A DNA stretch of 64,000 bases from Cyclaneusma minus. Lineage: Eukaryota > Ascomycota > Leotiomycetes > Marthamycetales > Marthamycetaceae. Each line of letters opens with the position of its first letter. Positions within the stretch are counted from its first letter, which is position 1. The stretch is taken from assembly GCA_037179335.1 (NCBI GenBank), contig JAKZHN010000002.1:1054001-1118000 (forward strand), in the 5' to 3' direction. Positions 1 through 12,267 of the stretch are shown here, piece by piece. A program made the translations under genes and the position numbers. Under the pieces are notes generated by a model. That model was not told the origin of the DNA and searched no databases. It was given only the letters and a program-made list of their open reading frames with translations.

Positions 1-100
1 TAGGCTAGCTAGATCGCGTTGTGTTGATAGGGGGTTAATGAATGCTTTCTTTTTCATGGAACCGGTGCCAACTGCCAATTCGAACGTGAACTTGTTGTGA
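1..100 (+). repeat. degenerate RDRH-family 3' flank element
   Basis: This stretch resembles the element found after the stop codon of RDRH-family genes: a GCTAGCT-type remnant of the hairpin, then GTGTTGAT, then TTAATGAATGCTTTC and a GGTGCC motif. The best match is to the minus strand around 61200-61245 and to 3350-3375. It implies that another family copy lies to the left of the window. Confidence 0.45.
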
Positions 101-1435
101 AGCTCATCAGTTGCCAAACCAGACGTCGAGAATGACTTCAAGTCCTTTGGATTGAAGGTACCAGTGACTTCCAAGTCCTAAGTGGGTGGAGGATATCTCA
201 TGAGTAAATGCTACTTTGAGTGAAGATCAGACCGGACTCAAAATTCTAAATTGTGAACATGTGAAGATTTAGGATATTTCGAAGCTTCGAATGGAGTAAC
301 AGCTACAGTGAACCCACGTCTTCCTTCACCCACCATTCAAAAGCAGAATCTGCTCCGTCAATTCGGCTTCTTCGGCTCGAAGTGAAACAATGGGCGGCGG
401 ATCTTCCAACCTAGCCAAGTCGCTGCTGGATACATCAAATGATTTCGAGCCGCCGTCATGTTCAACAATCAGTGTCACACCGGCTCATCGGCTACGCAAG
501 CATTGGGATCATCTGCACCGCACGCTAGCAATTTGAATTCCACCGGAATCAAGACAGATATTGACTTCAGATGTCGAAAGGTATCTCGGGGACTTCGAAG
601 AAGTTTCATGGAAATTCCGATGACTGGAGAAAGTATGAATGGCTTCTAAGATCGGGAGTCTGGCCTCTGGGTACGCCCAAAGCTCTTCATCTCGATACAT
701 TACAAGGTCTGTGCGACTGCCGAGAATCCGAATAGATGACTTCTAGATTGTGGGAGCTTTCGAATCTCCTTGTGATTTCGAAGCTCCAAGTGAATTCAGA
801 GCTCTAAGTGGTCCGGAAGCCCAGATGACCGGCGAGGACCCGAAAATACTAGCAATTGGTTGACAATCTCCAAAACCTTGCAAAGTTGGCTCATGTTTAA
901 CAATCCTCTATTTCTTCCCAAATTCCCCAGTTTTGCTAAGCAATCAAAGTTCCTCAAGCTCCCAAATACCATTCATCACCATTGAATCAGCAGATACGCA
1001 CACAAGCTTTTGTAAAGTTTTGCCCCTTTTGCGCCTATATGCAAATATGCAGTCACTCGCAAAGCTCTATACTGACTGAGGCAATCGACCTCCGTCTCTC
1101 CTCCCAGTTTTCTTAGTCCCAGCGCACTCTGTTAACCACTAAAGTCCTAGTCAGCCAAAGCCACCTTATCATGACCGCACCTCCATATAATGCAGGCAAA
1201 TTGGAATACTCTAGATACTAACAATATCCCATCTAATTTGGCACGTTCTAAATTTTTCGAAATACTTCACATCTATTATGAATTTCAGCTAGCGAGAGTT
1301 GTACCCTTTACGGCCAAGACGAAAACAAATGGGGAAAAAAAGAATTGCGGCTACCAATAATTTGTAGAGTATTGACCATTCTCGACCGTGCAGGCGCCGC
1401 TCCTTCAAAATACCAGACCAAATGTGATATACAAT
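101..1435. other. intergenic, no supportable gene
   Basis: Only short open frames occur here, none with a recognisable family. Around 720-830 there are degenerate phrases built on TTCGAAGCTC and AGAGCTCTAAGTG, similar in style to the phrase repeats at 60640-61000. Confidence 0.5.
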
Positions 1436-1449
1436 CCCGGTAAAATTTT

Positions 1450-1520
1450 AATCCTTAGCGTCCTCGCTTAACATGCGATCGCTGCGATTACTAAGCTTGG
1501 CGCGATTCAAATATCTCACT
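1450..1520 (+). promoter_or_regulatory. subfamily A upstream element
   Basis: The core TTAGCGTCCTCGCTTAA followed by CGCTGC, ACTAAGC and GCGCG is shared with the minus strand at about 63150-63212, upstream of the gene at 61572-63068. A decayed version lies near 3530-3590. Its constant place 170-240 bp before the start codon suggests a promoter or 5' leader element; function is inferred. Confidence 0.5.
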
Positions 1521-1689
1521 TTTTGGTCGCGCTCCCCGACCTTTCCCATTTTCTACAACAGCTACTCCGAGAAGCTTCCGGCACTGATCAACAGTGACAT
1601 TGCTCAATCAACGATCCTTCGTCCTGTTACTGAGCAAGCTTGCGCAATCGACCATGCTTCCAGTCGCTGCCTCACGCACAAGGGACAAG

Positions 1690-3043
1690 ATGCCAAATTC
1701 TCCGCCAACCAAGCGCTACAAGCGCAGTCACCACTGCCGAGATTCCATTGGCAGTTCGACTTCACAAGACGACAGCAATGACGCTTCTGTCTTTGACGTC
1801 ACCGACGCGACCGAGGTAAGATGGCCATGAGATCGACTTCCCTTCCACCTCCAATCATGACTCTGACTCTCCCTCTCAGCACAAGTCCGCCTCCGAAGAC
1901 TCTGGCTCCTCTAACGAAGCTGGCTATGAGAGCGACCGGACTTTCAACCGACCGAATAAGAAGCGGAAGAGAGTCGGAAATACCAAGACCACCAACACCG
2001 AAGATGACGAGGAGACCGAAGTTCCTGAGGGCGCGGAAATTGACCAGGACATGGATCCCTCGATGTCAGCTACTCCAACTGCGGCTCTGGCTCCCCCGAC
2101 TCCGACTCGCGCTCCCCGTGCTGCCGTTCGCCATCAAGTCCGCCCAGCCCATGCAACAGTCTTCCAGTCAGCCATCGTCGAACAATCCGTTCTCGTCCCC
2201 ATCCGACGCGTATACCAAGAAGCGCGTCTACGCTCGGAAATTGACAATGCCACAAACGGCGGAACGATCAATATGTTCGGACCCACACCACCAAGCGCGC
2301 TCCAGCAACAACTACCGCTGGATATCGATGCTGATGCTGATGATGCCGCTCCGGCCTGGCGAGGTCGCGGTGCTACTCCCTGCCAAGTCCCAAATGCCGC
2401 TACAACCACTGGCCCGGCTACCCGCGGGGCTCCACTTACGCGCGCTTCAACTACTCCCGCAAACGACGAGGATGACGAGGACGACGCTGGTGCCACTGGA
2501 AAGATTGTGAAGCCGAAGAAGGGACAGCCAGACGACGATGATGACGAGAACGACGAGGACGAGGAGGTGGATAGCGACATTAGCGAGACCATTGAATCCT
2601 ACTTCACGATTGAAGCTCGTCGCCCAAGAAACGGAGCTCCTACTATGGTACCCCGTTGGTCCCGTCGTGTCCTGGAACCCCCTGTCAACAATGCTCATGA
2701 GCCCAATGTTCATGAGCCCATTGATGACGATGCTGCTCCCCATGCAGCATCTTCATCCGTCCATGATGGGCAAAGCGTCCTACCAAGCGTCGGTCCTTCG
2801 ATTCCCCCTGTGGCTCCATCTACCCTTGTGCTGGCAGCTGGCCCAATCGTTCCGGTTCCTCCCCCCTGGGTGAATTCCAGGCACCCTCCCGGCTTTTACG
2901 TCAAGAATCGCAAAGAGGCACCTGGCCCTTGGGGCGAGTACATATGCCGAGCTATAGTGTGCGTTGGAGGCCGCAAGAGCTATGGCAGAAAACGAGAGCG
3001 CGATCGACACGAGAAGATTCACCATCTCTCTATGCACCAGTAG
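1690..3043 (+). CDS. RDRH-family protein, subfamily A (intact)
   Basis: A predicted 429-residue protein from two exons, 1690-1815 and 1880-3043, with a 64-bp phase-0 intron (GTAAGA...CTCAG). The start was chosen because its first residues (KRYKRSHHC) align with the N-terminus of the copy at 61572-63068 (KRFKNSHHC). In order it has a basic start, an Asp/Glu/Ser-rich region with NKKRKR as a possible nuclear signal, a Pro/Ala/Thr linker with a second acid-rich tract near residues 235-270, and a C-terminal finger: CRAIVC, about 15 residues, then RERDRHEKIHH. The ligand pattern fits a single C2H2 zinc finger, so a nuclear nucleic-acid-binding role is plausible but not shown. No named family was recognised. 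It has the full subfamily A upstream element and a 3' flank element near 3350. Confidence 0.75.
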
Positions 3044-3520
3044 GCGGTAATGGGTGGGCATTCTGGGAATAGAGTGGATAATGACTTGGTCTTGGAGTGG
3101 TGAGCTCAATGGACTGAGCGACGGAGAATGCGTGGCTGGACGGTAGTGGTTAGCTCGATGGCTTGAGCGGTGGGTGGTGGTATTACGGAGAGTGAATAGG
3201 ATGGACATGGGAGTTGAGGGCTTTGGGTCGATGGGGTTTCGGTAGATGTTATATGGCGGATCGGTGCTTTGCGTTTCTTCCTGCGTTTCTTTGCGGTTTT
3301 ACCCTTTGGAGGTCTTCTCCTCTGACATGATCGGAGCGAGAAGTACTGGTTAGGGTTTAATGAATGTTTTCTTTGACTTGCCTCTCCCTTGACTAGGTTG
3401 TGAATCTCGGCGCCAGTGGGGCTTTTTATACACGAAAAACACATTTAGCGACGAATTCTAAATCCGATTTCGAATAAGTACAGCAAAAATATCCCATAAG
3501 ACGGTATTTAGACCTGACGT
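3044..3520 (+). repeat. 3' flank of the RDRH unit
   Basis: G-rich non-coding sequence with phrases such as AGCTCGATGGCTTGAGCGG that also occur in the flank of the 61572-63068 gene and near 63900 on the minus strand. GGTTTAATGAATGTTTTC at about 3354 matches the 3' element seen at 37-52. No gene is supported. Confidence 0.45.
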
Positions 3521-4112
3521 CACTGCGTAGCCTTAGCGTGATATTTTAGCACTTTGAAGTTTGGATGCTGCCCTTACTAGGCATGAGCGCGATTTTACAT
3601 CCATTGAATTCTGGTCGTGCTCCCCAATCCAACCTTATCGACAAATTGCTCAAGGGGACCAATTTTGGAAAGTCAATCATTAGCAATTTCCGTCATTGAA
3701 ACAGCAATCCATACGTCGTCCCTTTACGTACAAGCCAAAATAACGGGCTCTCCATCAAGCAAACGGCTCAAAAGCTCGCATCACAGCGAGTCCAACCAAG
3801 AGTCAATTGGCAACGAAACTTCCCAAGACACCGCAGGCACGCATGACTTTGAAGACACCGATACAGCAAGCAACCATGAGCACGGCGTCCCTTCTAGCTC
3901 CGGACACGGCTCACTCTCCGAGCACGATTCTCCCTCCAGGCGCCACTCTACTTATAAAAGCGGCCAGCCCCGTGACCAGTCGAACATCACGCGCCAAAGA
4001 ACGGCCAATACCGATACCGATAATGATGAGAACATCGAGGGTGATGAGGAAATGGAAGCTCCTACGCGCATTGTTCAGCTACACTAATGGCCAAACTGTG
4101 CTGCCTCGCGAG

Positions 4113-4800
4113 CAGTGTTTCCGATAGTCCGGCCGGACCGATTTTTTTTGGGCCGTATTGATACGGTTTGACCTTTTTAAAAATAGTCCGGACTAAAAAT
4201 ATATAATTTAAGCTTCAAAGTTTCGGTCTTAAACCGTGGTGAAATGGTGAGACCGTGGTTTGGATTTTTTTTGCCAAGGCTTGGTGGGCACGGACCGTTA
4301 TAAAAAGCTATTTAGTTAATAATAATTCTATTTTTAAATATTTTTAAATATAATTAGCAAAATAATATTTATAATTGCTTTAGCTATAAATGCAAATTTT
4401 TCTTATATTAATATTTAAATTACAAGTTTTTTTAATTTTCAATTTTAAAAATTTACAATGCCAAATTAAAAAACAACAAATTAATAAAATAAAATTGGAA
4501 TAATTGCTCTTCCAAATTTGGAAAATTTATATAAATTTCAATATTCAATAATGTGTATTTATTTTTTAATATTTGAAATTAAATTAATTTGCCCTAATTT
4601 AATAAAATAATATAAAAAATTAAACTATATTATTATGCTGTAAATAGGGTAAAACCCATTTTGGACTATTTTTAGCATTTCAGATCATGGCGACCATGGT
4701 GAAAATTTGAGACCGTAATTTGGACTAAATAAATTTGGTTTAAAACCGTACTAATACGGTTTAGGGCCCAAACCACGGTCTCAGACTATCGGAAACACTG
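4113..4800. mobile_element. 688-bp TIR element (MITE-like)
   Basis: The ends are inverted copies: CAGTGTTTCCGATAGTC on the left and GACTATCGGAAACACTG on the right. The similarity runs inward for about 80 bp and includes CCGTATTGATACGG against CCGTATTAGTACGG on the opposite strand. The interior is strongly AT-rich with no open frame, so this is a non-autonomous or eroded DNA transposon. The flanking bases (CTCGCGAG before, GTTTAAGG after) show no clear target duplication, so the superfamily cannot be assigned. Confidence 0.7.
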
Positions 4801-5110
4801 GTTTAAGGGTTAAACTGAACTGAAACTGGCAGTTTAGGGGTAAACTAACCAGTTCAGTTTGAATTGTAGTTTGGTTAAAAGGCCCGGAAAAACTATATTA
4901 CCGCCCGGAAAAACTATATTACTATCCGGAATCTTTTTTTCCATGACTAAAAAACCCAAATCAAGTTTTTAGCGGCTGAAAAATCAAGTTTTTAAGGTTT
5001 TCCCCCCGAACTGCCAGTTTAGTTCAACCCTTAAACTGAACTGGTTCAGTTTTGAATTTCTCAAACTAAACCAGTTCAAACTGCAATTTAAACTGCCAAT
5101 TCAATTTGGG
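4801..5110. repeat. foldback element rich in AAACTG/CAGTTT
   Basis: Left-arm phrases such as TTTAAGGGTTAAACTG and AACTGGCAGTTT recur inverted on the right (CTGCCAGTTTAGTTCAACCC). The middle has a tandem duplication of a 21-24 bp phrase (CCCGGAAAAACTATATTAC) and a duplicated AAATCAAGTTTTT. It directly abuts the TIR element, so one may have inserted into the edge of the other. Confidence 0.5.
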
Positions 5111-5198
5111 TCCAAAACTATTAGGAGCCCTGCTTGAGAGCAGCAAACATGGCGGCAAAAAGCACGATAAGAAGGACGGCGAGAAGGACGGGAAATAG

Positions 5199-5925
5199 GC
5201 ATTTACATGGAGGGGTGATGGGGAATCGAATGAGAGCGTTAGAAGGGGTATTGGGGGTAGCCGGGTATGGTTGAATACGACCAAGAGTGGTGGTGGTAGA
5301 TTCATGGCTTATTCGGTAGTGGACTGATATTAGGGGAGACTGGGGAGGATGATGGTGGAAGCAGTTTGTTTTTCGGGGTGCTCTAATTCTTTCTTTGCTG
5401 TGGATTATTTCTTTCTTCAAACGGCGTGTGTAGATCTTCCTCGCAGATTAGTTGGAGGTTGTGTGGCTCTACGTCCAATAAAGTTTCGTTTTTCGATCAA
5501 ATTGTTACCAAACTGACTGTGCGACTGGCTTGTCCTCTCGAGCTCGTGCTTTGAAGATGCCAGAAGCCCCAGCATCCCTCCCGCAATTAGCAGGCTTAGC
5601 ATTTATGTACTCCTAAGCTTTTTACTATTACAGCGCCCATACCCTACTCAATTTTCACCAAGTGATTTTACTATGGCTTTGTCTTGGGCTTTCCGTGTCC
5701 TTATTTCCCCTATCTTGTAGCAGTCTAAACGACCTGCATTAAATTGTAGATGATTCACAAAACTATATATGAATAAATATACAGCTAGACAGTTCATTGA
5801 TTCATGATTGAACACATTCGGACTATAATGTTACGTCCATTGGAGGCGCATAGCAGATGTAAGGTCTTTCGGTGCAAGAACGGGCTGAGATTATTCATTG
5901 CTGCTGGGATATTCTGCCTTTGTTT
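5199..5925 (+). repeat. 3' flank of the disrupted RDRH unit
   Basis: The sequence near 5440-5530 (GATTAGTTGGAGGTTGTGTGG...AAAGTTTCG) is a decayed copy of the hairpin element. ACTATGGCTTTGTCTTGGGC at about 5671 matches ACTATGGTTTCGTCTTGGGT at about 18743, which lies at the same place after another copy. No gene is supported. Confidence 0.45.
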
Positions 5926-5930
5926 TTCTG

Positions 5931-6093
5931 TGTTGAACTAGGTTATATAGTGGTGATTCTTGATATATTAAGGTAATGGTTTAAAAGTGGTATAGAGATT
6001 ATATTTAAACTATTCCATTATTCCATTACGCTAGCTACGCTAGCTCTAGCTTTATTAGCTATCGTGGTGCCTGATTGCTAAAGCATTTTAATA
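5931..6093. repeat. left LTR of the 5931-11410 element
   Basis: This copy keeps the less mutated 5' end (TGTTGAACTAGG). Its 3' half is more eroded than the right copy, for example CCATTATTCCATTACG against TCACTACTCCACTACG. Confidence 0.85.
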
Positions 6094-9000
6094 TTTTAAT
6101 TTAATTTAAGCATTATAGAGTAAAGCTATTTACAATTTTTGGCAATTGGTAACTCCTATTAACTCTAACTTTGGTCGGTTTTATTAAATTTTTAAAATAT
6201 TTTATAAATGAATACAAAGAAAAATTTCCGATTTTTTAGGCTTTCTTTTTCCTTTGCTTAATTGTTTTGTTTTTTTTGGCTATATATTTTTCGGCCGCGT
6301 TTAAATAAAGCAATTGTTTTAATTTTAGCGTATTTTTAAATTGTATAAATTTATTTTTTTCTAAGGCTTTTATAAAGCTATTAGCAAATTATTTTTATAT
6401 TGGTATAAATTCGAAATCAACCGTTTTTTAAAATTGTTAATTTTTATAAAAGAAATACTGGATTTAAATATATTTAATTTATTTATAAAATTGTAAATTT
6501 TTGGATAGCGCTATAGCGCTTTAATTATTTTTAAAAATTATTATAGTTGTAAAATTATTAATTGGAACGGCTTGCAGTTTTTTAAATAGCTTTTTTAGCC
6601 AAATGGTTTCTTAAATGATTTGAATTTAATTTATTAATTCAATTTTGCATAAAAATAATACTATTATTGCTTAACGCTTTAAAAACCAATTAATTAATAT
6701 AATATTAATTATAAATAAATAATTGGAAATAAAGCAATAAATAATAATATTTTTAACCCAATTAAAATTAATCAAGCCAATAAATAGCTATATAGGATTT
6801 CAATAAATTAGCTTTAAATTAATAGTTTTTCAAAAATAATAAAAGTTTTTAATAATAATTTTTTAATATTTTTTCCCAGGATTTTTTATAAATTCGCTAA
6901 AATAAAAAACCAAAAAGGCAATATTTAATTGTATTTTAAATATAGCGTATATTAAAAATTCAATGGCTTTTATATATTGTTTTTTAAATTTGCATTATAA
7001 TTTTTATTGCTATTCTTTTAAGCTTTAATTTTTTTTATTAGCGTATTAAGTAAAAAGCAATTTTAATAATTTAATAATTTAATTTTCTTTTATATAAATC
7101 CGCTGGCTTAAATAAAGAATTCTATTACAATAGTTTTGTTTTACAATTATGCCCAGGTAATAGCTGCATTTATTAAAATTTAGTATATTAAATCTTTTAT
7201 TAAAAGCTTATTTAATATTATTAATTTCGTTTTAAAAAAGTCCTGCAATAAATAAATTATTAATATAAATGGCAACAAATAGGATTTTTTTGACAAATAC
7301 TTTTAAATTTAATATTAAGGCTTTAAATTTAATAATGTTAAAAAAGCTGTAAGTCTTTTATATTATATGCATAAAAATTGCTTTAAATTATATAGGGCCT
7401 TGCAAAGCTTGCATTTTTTTTATTATAATTTAAATTGTAAATGCTGATAAAAAGCTTTGTATATATATATTTTTTTATATTACTATTTAAAAAAACCTTT
7501 TTAATATTTATTTAATATAGTATAAAATTAAAAATTGCAGCTAGGGCTATAATTGCTTTACAGCTTATAGGCTTGATTGTTAAAGCAAAGATTTTTTTAT
7601 AATTAAAGCTATATTATTATTTAAATTTACAAATTATCGATTTGGCTTTATATTAAATAATTTTGCTATTCGGCCCTTTTTTTATTTTAAATATTTATTT
7701 GCTTTAAAATTGTATTTAAAAAATAATGCTTTATATTTTATTATTGGCCAGCAATTTGTATTTCTTTTTTATAACTGCCTTTTATTTGAACCAATATAAA
7801 TTTGCTATTGCTATTTAAAATTTTAATTTTTTAATTTTTTATTTAATAATATATATAATAGCGTTAATATAGGCTATTAAAATTATATAAATATTAATAT
7901 TTTTAATAAATGGCATTATAATTTCGAAGTTTTAAAAGCATATTAAAAATTATTGGTTTTTCACAAATTGGCAATATTTAAATAAAAAATTAGCTATAGC
8001 TTTTTTCTCTTTTTAATCCAATTTCAAATTATTAAATAATAATTTAAAAACCCGCAAAAAACAATTGGGCAATTTTTGCAATTAAAAATCCAATTTTTTT
8101 TGCTTAAATATTTATTATATTTAAAAGAAAATTAAATAAAATATTAAATATAATAAAAATGCTTTTTTTTAATTAAAAACAATATAGCTTAAACTTTTAT
8201 TAAAATTAAGCAAGCAATATATTTTTTAAAAATATTAATTACTTTGCTATTAAAGCTTTATTTAATTAATTTTTGGATTCTTTTTGGCAGAAAATAATAG
8301 TTTTTAAAATCAAGCTTTTGATAATGCGCAAGGTTTGGCGGTATATAATGCCAGGCTTTAAATAAATATAATAAGGCTATTTATAAAATTAAATTGCAAA
8401 AATTATTGCCCAAAATTTTAATGGCAAATTAAAATCCCGCAATATAGCGGTAAATTATTCAATAATTATATAAATTTTGTGCTTTGCTATTTTCTTAAAT
8501 TGATATTGGCCAATTAGCGTATAATTATAGCTAATATCTTTGCTTTTAAAATAAAGCTTAAATATATGAAATATAAATTTTCCGGCTATATTTAAATTTA
8601 TATAATAATAATGCATTTCAAAATATTTTCAAATTTTTAATTTGTTTTAAAAAATAAACAAACACTATTTGCAATTAATAATAAATAATTTTTTTTAATA
8701 GCCTAGCAAATGCATTTTTTTAAATAAATTAATATAAAGCAATTTAAAAGGCTTAAATTTTCGTTTAAATTTTGTATAATAAAAATATTTTTTAATTTTG
8801 GATATTGCATAAAGTTGGTAAAAGCTTTTTTTGGAAAAACAAACCATACTAATAAATAATTTTAAAAATTTACAAATATTATTTTTATTTATATAATTTA
8901 ATTATTTATATTAGCGATTATGTTTTTTAAATACACTTATAATCAAAAACGCATATATAATTGGCTTTAATTTAATTTAAATATTAATAATATTAAGCTT

Positions 9001-11247
9001 GCAAATTAAAATTAAAATAAATAATATATTATGCCCCTTTTAAATTCTGCTTTTTTTGGGGTTTAAAATAATAGTGTAATTAATTATTTGTAAAATTGGT
9101 ATAGAAATTAAATTAATAAGATTTTGCGGGCTGTAAAAAATATTAAATAAAAATACATTAATTTTTTTGCCAGCTATTAAATATAATAATTTGTAGATTT
9201 CTTGGAATTTTAATATAATTTAACAATTGTTAAAACCGCTAATTAGGTTTTCTATATACGGTTTAATTGACTTTTAATAAATTTATATTTGTAAATAATA
9301 ATTAATAATATAGCTTTGCTATTTAAAAGCCAAATATTTTAAAGCGCATTAAAAATAGGTTTTTAGTATTTGCAATTTTTGTTTTACTAATATTACTAAT
9401 ATTATTAATAATAGCGGTATCAATTTTAAACATAGCGTTAAAAGCTATATAGGCGTAAAAATATTTATTTCTTATAAAAATACCAAATATAAAATGGGCG
9501 AAATTAATATTAATATTTTTAAAATACGCAATTTAATTTGCTAGTATAATTAGCGCCAATATAAAGCCTTTGGCAAAATTTTTAAATTTTTAGCAAATTT
9601 GGCAATATAATTTTTAAATAGTTTAAATCAAAAATCCAGCAATTTAATTTATTATAATTACGCTTTTAATGGGATTTATATTAATTTCTGCTTTTGCTAT
9701 TTTTATTTTATTCGCTAATTTTAATATTTCTTTATTAATGCTTATTAAAATTGATATTTAATTTGCTATTATTGGATTTTTTATTAAACTTTTTATTATT
9801 ATAATTTTTTAAATTGCCTTGCTTTAATTAATATTAATAAAATGCTATAGCTAATTTTTTATCCTAGCCTAGCTAAATTTTATAATTTAAAGCTTTTTAA
9901 ATTGCTATATTAAATTTAAATAAATAAATAAAAATTTGCTTAAAAGCGTTTTTTATAAAACGAAAAATATTAATTGCTTTAAATATAGTTTTTTATACAA
10001 AGAATTTTAATTTGAAATTGCGCAAAACTTAAAGCAATATAATAGTGTTAGGGATTTTAAAACCTGGATTTATTGCTTTTAAATTTTAATTTGCTTTTTA
10101 AAAACGGCTGGCAAAATTTATAATATTGGAGCACCAATTTAAAATAAGAAAATAAATGGTTTTTTAGGCCGTAAAAAAAATCTATATTTTAGGGGTAATA
10201 TAGCCTTTTAAAAAAAATTAAAAATTTTAAAAATTATTATTAATATTTTTTACTGGAGTTTTCGCTTTTTTAAAAAGGCTTTTAATAATAAAAACTATAG
10301 GTTTTTTTTTATTAAATATTATATTTTTTAAACCGTTTATAAATTTTCTTAGCTTGGCCGCGAATTAGATTTAAAAACGCTTTAAAATATTTTTTAATAT
10401 TATTCTTTAAAAATATATTATAGCCCTGTATTTTAAAATATTTAATAATTAGCTTGTACTATTAAAGCTAAAGCATATTATTATCAAGCTGAGAAATATT
10501 TTTAAATAGGGAATAGGCATTAAAATCCATAAAAAAAATATAGCATAAATAATTCATTAATAAAAATTGGCAAAACTAATTTTAATTCTTTTTGATAAAT
10601 ATAAAGGGATATTGCGTTTTTAATGCAAATAATTTAATCCTTTTAATTAAGTGAGTTTTATAATTTGGCAATTATATTTTAAATAATAGAATAAATTAAT
10701 ATACAGCGGGAATTTTTTTTTTTCTATTTTGGGGTTTTTTTAAAAAAAAATTAATGCATTTAAAAAAATTGACAAATTCTGCTTATTTGCAAGCGCTTAA
10801 AAGCGTTTCCCAATACAGAAAAATAATGTTTTTAATTGCAGTAGCGCTTTTTAATGCAAAAGAGTAATATTTTTAATTGCAGCAGCGCTAAATTGGCTTT
10901 AAAGCGGTATATATATAGATTTGCAAAAATATAGATTTTATTTATTTATATATAATATTTCCGGTTTTATAAATATTATATTAATCCGGAAAAGAAGCAA
11001 ATAGCTAAATACAATAATTCTTTTTATTGGGTGATTTTTGGAAATTCTTTAAATATATTCGGAAATTTTTAAAAATTATAAAGTCAAAATAATTAATGGA
11101 ATAAATATTTGGCATATGAAATTATTGGCTTAAATTACTTTTGACCTGTTTAAATATATTATAATTTATTTAATTTATTAAATAAATAATTATGCATTAA
11201 TTAAAAAATTCAGTTTTTAGCAATTTCCCGGCGCCGGGCTTATAATT

Positions 11248-11410
11248 TATTAAATTAAATTATATATTGGTGATTTTTAATATATTAAAATAATAGTTTA
11301 AAAGTGGTATAGAAATCATATTTGAACTATTTCACTACTCCACTACGCTAGCTACGCTAGCTCTAGCTCCACTAGCTACCGTGGTGCCTGATTGCTAAGG
11401 CATTCTAATA
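11248..11410. repeat. right LTR of the 5931-11410 element
   Basis: This copy is mutated at its 5' end (TATTAAATTAAA) but well preserved in its 3' half. The GC-containing tract CTACGCTAGCTACGCTAGC is identical in both LTRs. Confidence 0.85.
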
Positions 11411-11415
11411 TTCTG

Positions 11416-11980
11416 GAACTGTTGCCCAAATTGTTATTCCAAGAGAAGAATCTTCCGCTTCCTCGTTGATGGTGTCCATAGCAGCAGCAGATTGTACGCC
11501 CATCGAGTCCGCTTTCGCGAAGGGTCATTGTGCTGAATTGGGAGGAGCTGGAGTCTTCGTCCAGTGCTCGAAGCGGTCTGATAAAGCGTCTTGCTTTCCG
11601 TTCTGGTGAGAAGCCCTCTACTTTTAGAGCATGAGATCAGTTCCCAGGGCGTTTGAGGCGTATCGGGGCCAAGCTTGGAAGGCATCGTTTGTAGGTTCGT
11701 CGGAGTACCGTTGATCGAATGTTTTGGGGCTTGGGAGTGATTTTTCGGGCGGAAAGGGGGGAACCTTGCGTGGTAGATGCGAATCCGGCTTTCAGAGGCT
11801 GTCTTATGCTATCCCCCGGAGATACACTTTTTCCTGGGGTCTCTTTCCTTCGCGACCTGTCCAAGTCGAAGAAGCATGGCCAAGCTGCGAAGATCAGCGG
11901 CTGTGTCTTCAAAGTGACCTTTCTAATTTGTATCCCTTACCAAACCAGTTTTAGCCTCCCATTTTTGCCCAAATTATCGC
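11416..11980. other. unit flank, no recognised gene
   Basis: GC-balanced DNA between the retrotransposon and the next RDRH upstream element. Overlapping open frames of 76-97 codons exist on both strands (for example 11637-11912 minus and 11719-12012 plus). None resembles a known protein or is shared with other units, so none is called. Confidence 0.4.
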
Positions 11981-11983
11981 GAA

Positions 11984-12015
11984 CGCTGCTGTTCAGCCTT
12001 ACCCGCTTTTAAATC
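11984..12015 (+). promoter_or_regulatory. subfamily B upstream element
   Basis: GCTGTTCAGCCTTACCCGCTTTT is a copy of the element (consensus CTGCTCAGCCTTGCCCGC) found before the RDRH copies at 17008, 19096, 21006 and 22372. It lies about 260 bp before the start of the 12268 copy. Confidence 0.55.
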
Positions 12016-12267
12016 TAACTAAATGCCTGCTGGTACTCAGCCTTGCGAATTTGTTTTAAAAATCTGGCGCTAAAGCTAGCGCGGCTCGCCTCGCGCGGCA
12101 GCCATAACCTCTGCCAGGCTTTCTCGACCTCTTCTCTCTTTTGCAACCACTGTCACACTACGTACCAATTGCTACAGTAGTGCGCGCACCGCCTTGCCAA
12201 AATTCACGACCATTTGCGCGTATTACAGCCACTTTCAAAACGAATCCATCTCGATACCAGCGACGCC

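Larger units (their letters stand above)
3740..5198 (+). pseudogene. RDRH-family copy split by transposon insertions
   Basis: The left part (3740-4087) matches the subfamily A N-terminus (SSKRLKSSHHSESNQES, then acidic Ser-rich sequence). At the position where the paralogues start with ATG this copy has ATA, so its start codon appears lost. The frame stops at 4087, just before a TIR element (4113-4800) and a foldback element (4801-5110). After these, 5136-5198 reads ESSKHGGKKHDKKDGEKDGK and stops. This aligns with the tail of the minus-strand copy at 15175 (ERLKHGAKNGKKEDGKEEGK). The tail belongs to the other subfamily, so the two halves may come from different ancestral copies. The linker and most of the zinc finger are gone. 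Confidence 0.7.
5931..11410. mobile_element. LTR retrotransposon, RIP-eroded
   Basis: Two direct repeats of exactly 163 bp (5931-6093 and 11248-11410) bound a 5.2-kb AT-rich interior. The left copy starts TGTTGAACTAGG and the right TATTAAATTAAA; both end AATA. The pentamer TTCTG precedes the left copy (5926-5930) and follows the right (11411-11415), which is a 5-bp target duplication. By hand alignment the two LTRs differ at about 24 positions, all but one of them C/T or G/A. No interior frame of useful length survives, so Copia and Gypsy cannot be told apart. The element landed between two RDRH units. Confidence 0.88.

Noticed and set aside
2134..2592. Ser-rich 152-codon minus-strand frame
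   Set aside because: It is the antisense of the acidic Asp/Glu codons (GAC/GAT/GAG) in the RDRH gene at 1690-3043, which turn into Ser, Val and Leu codons on the other strand.
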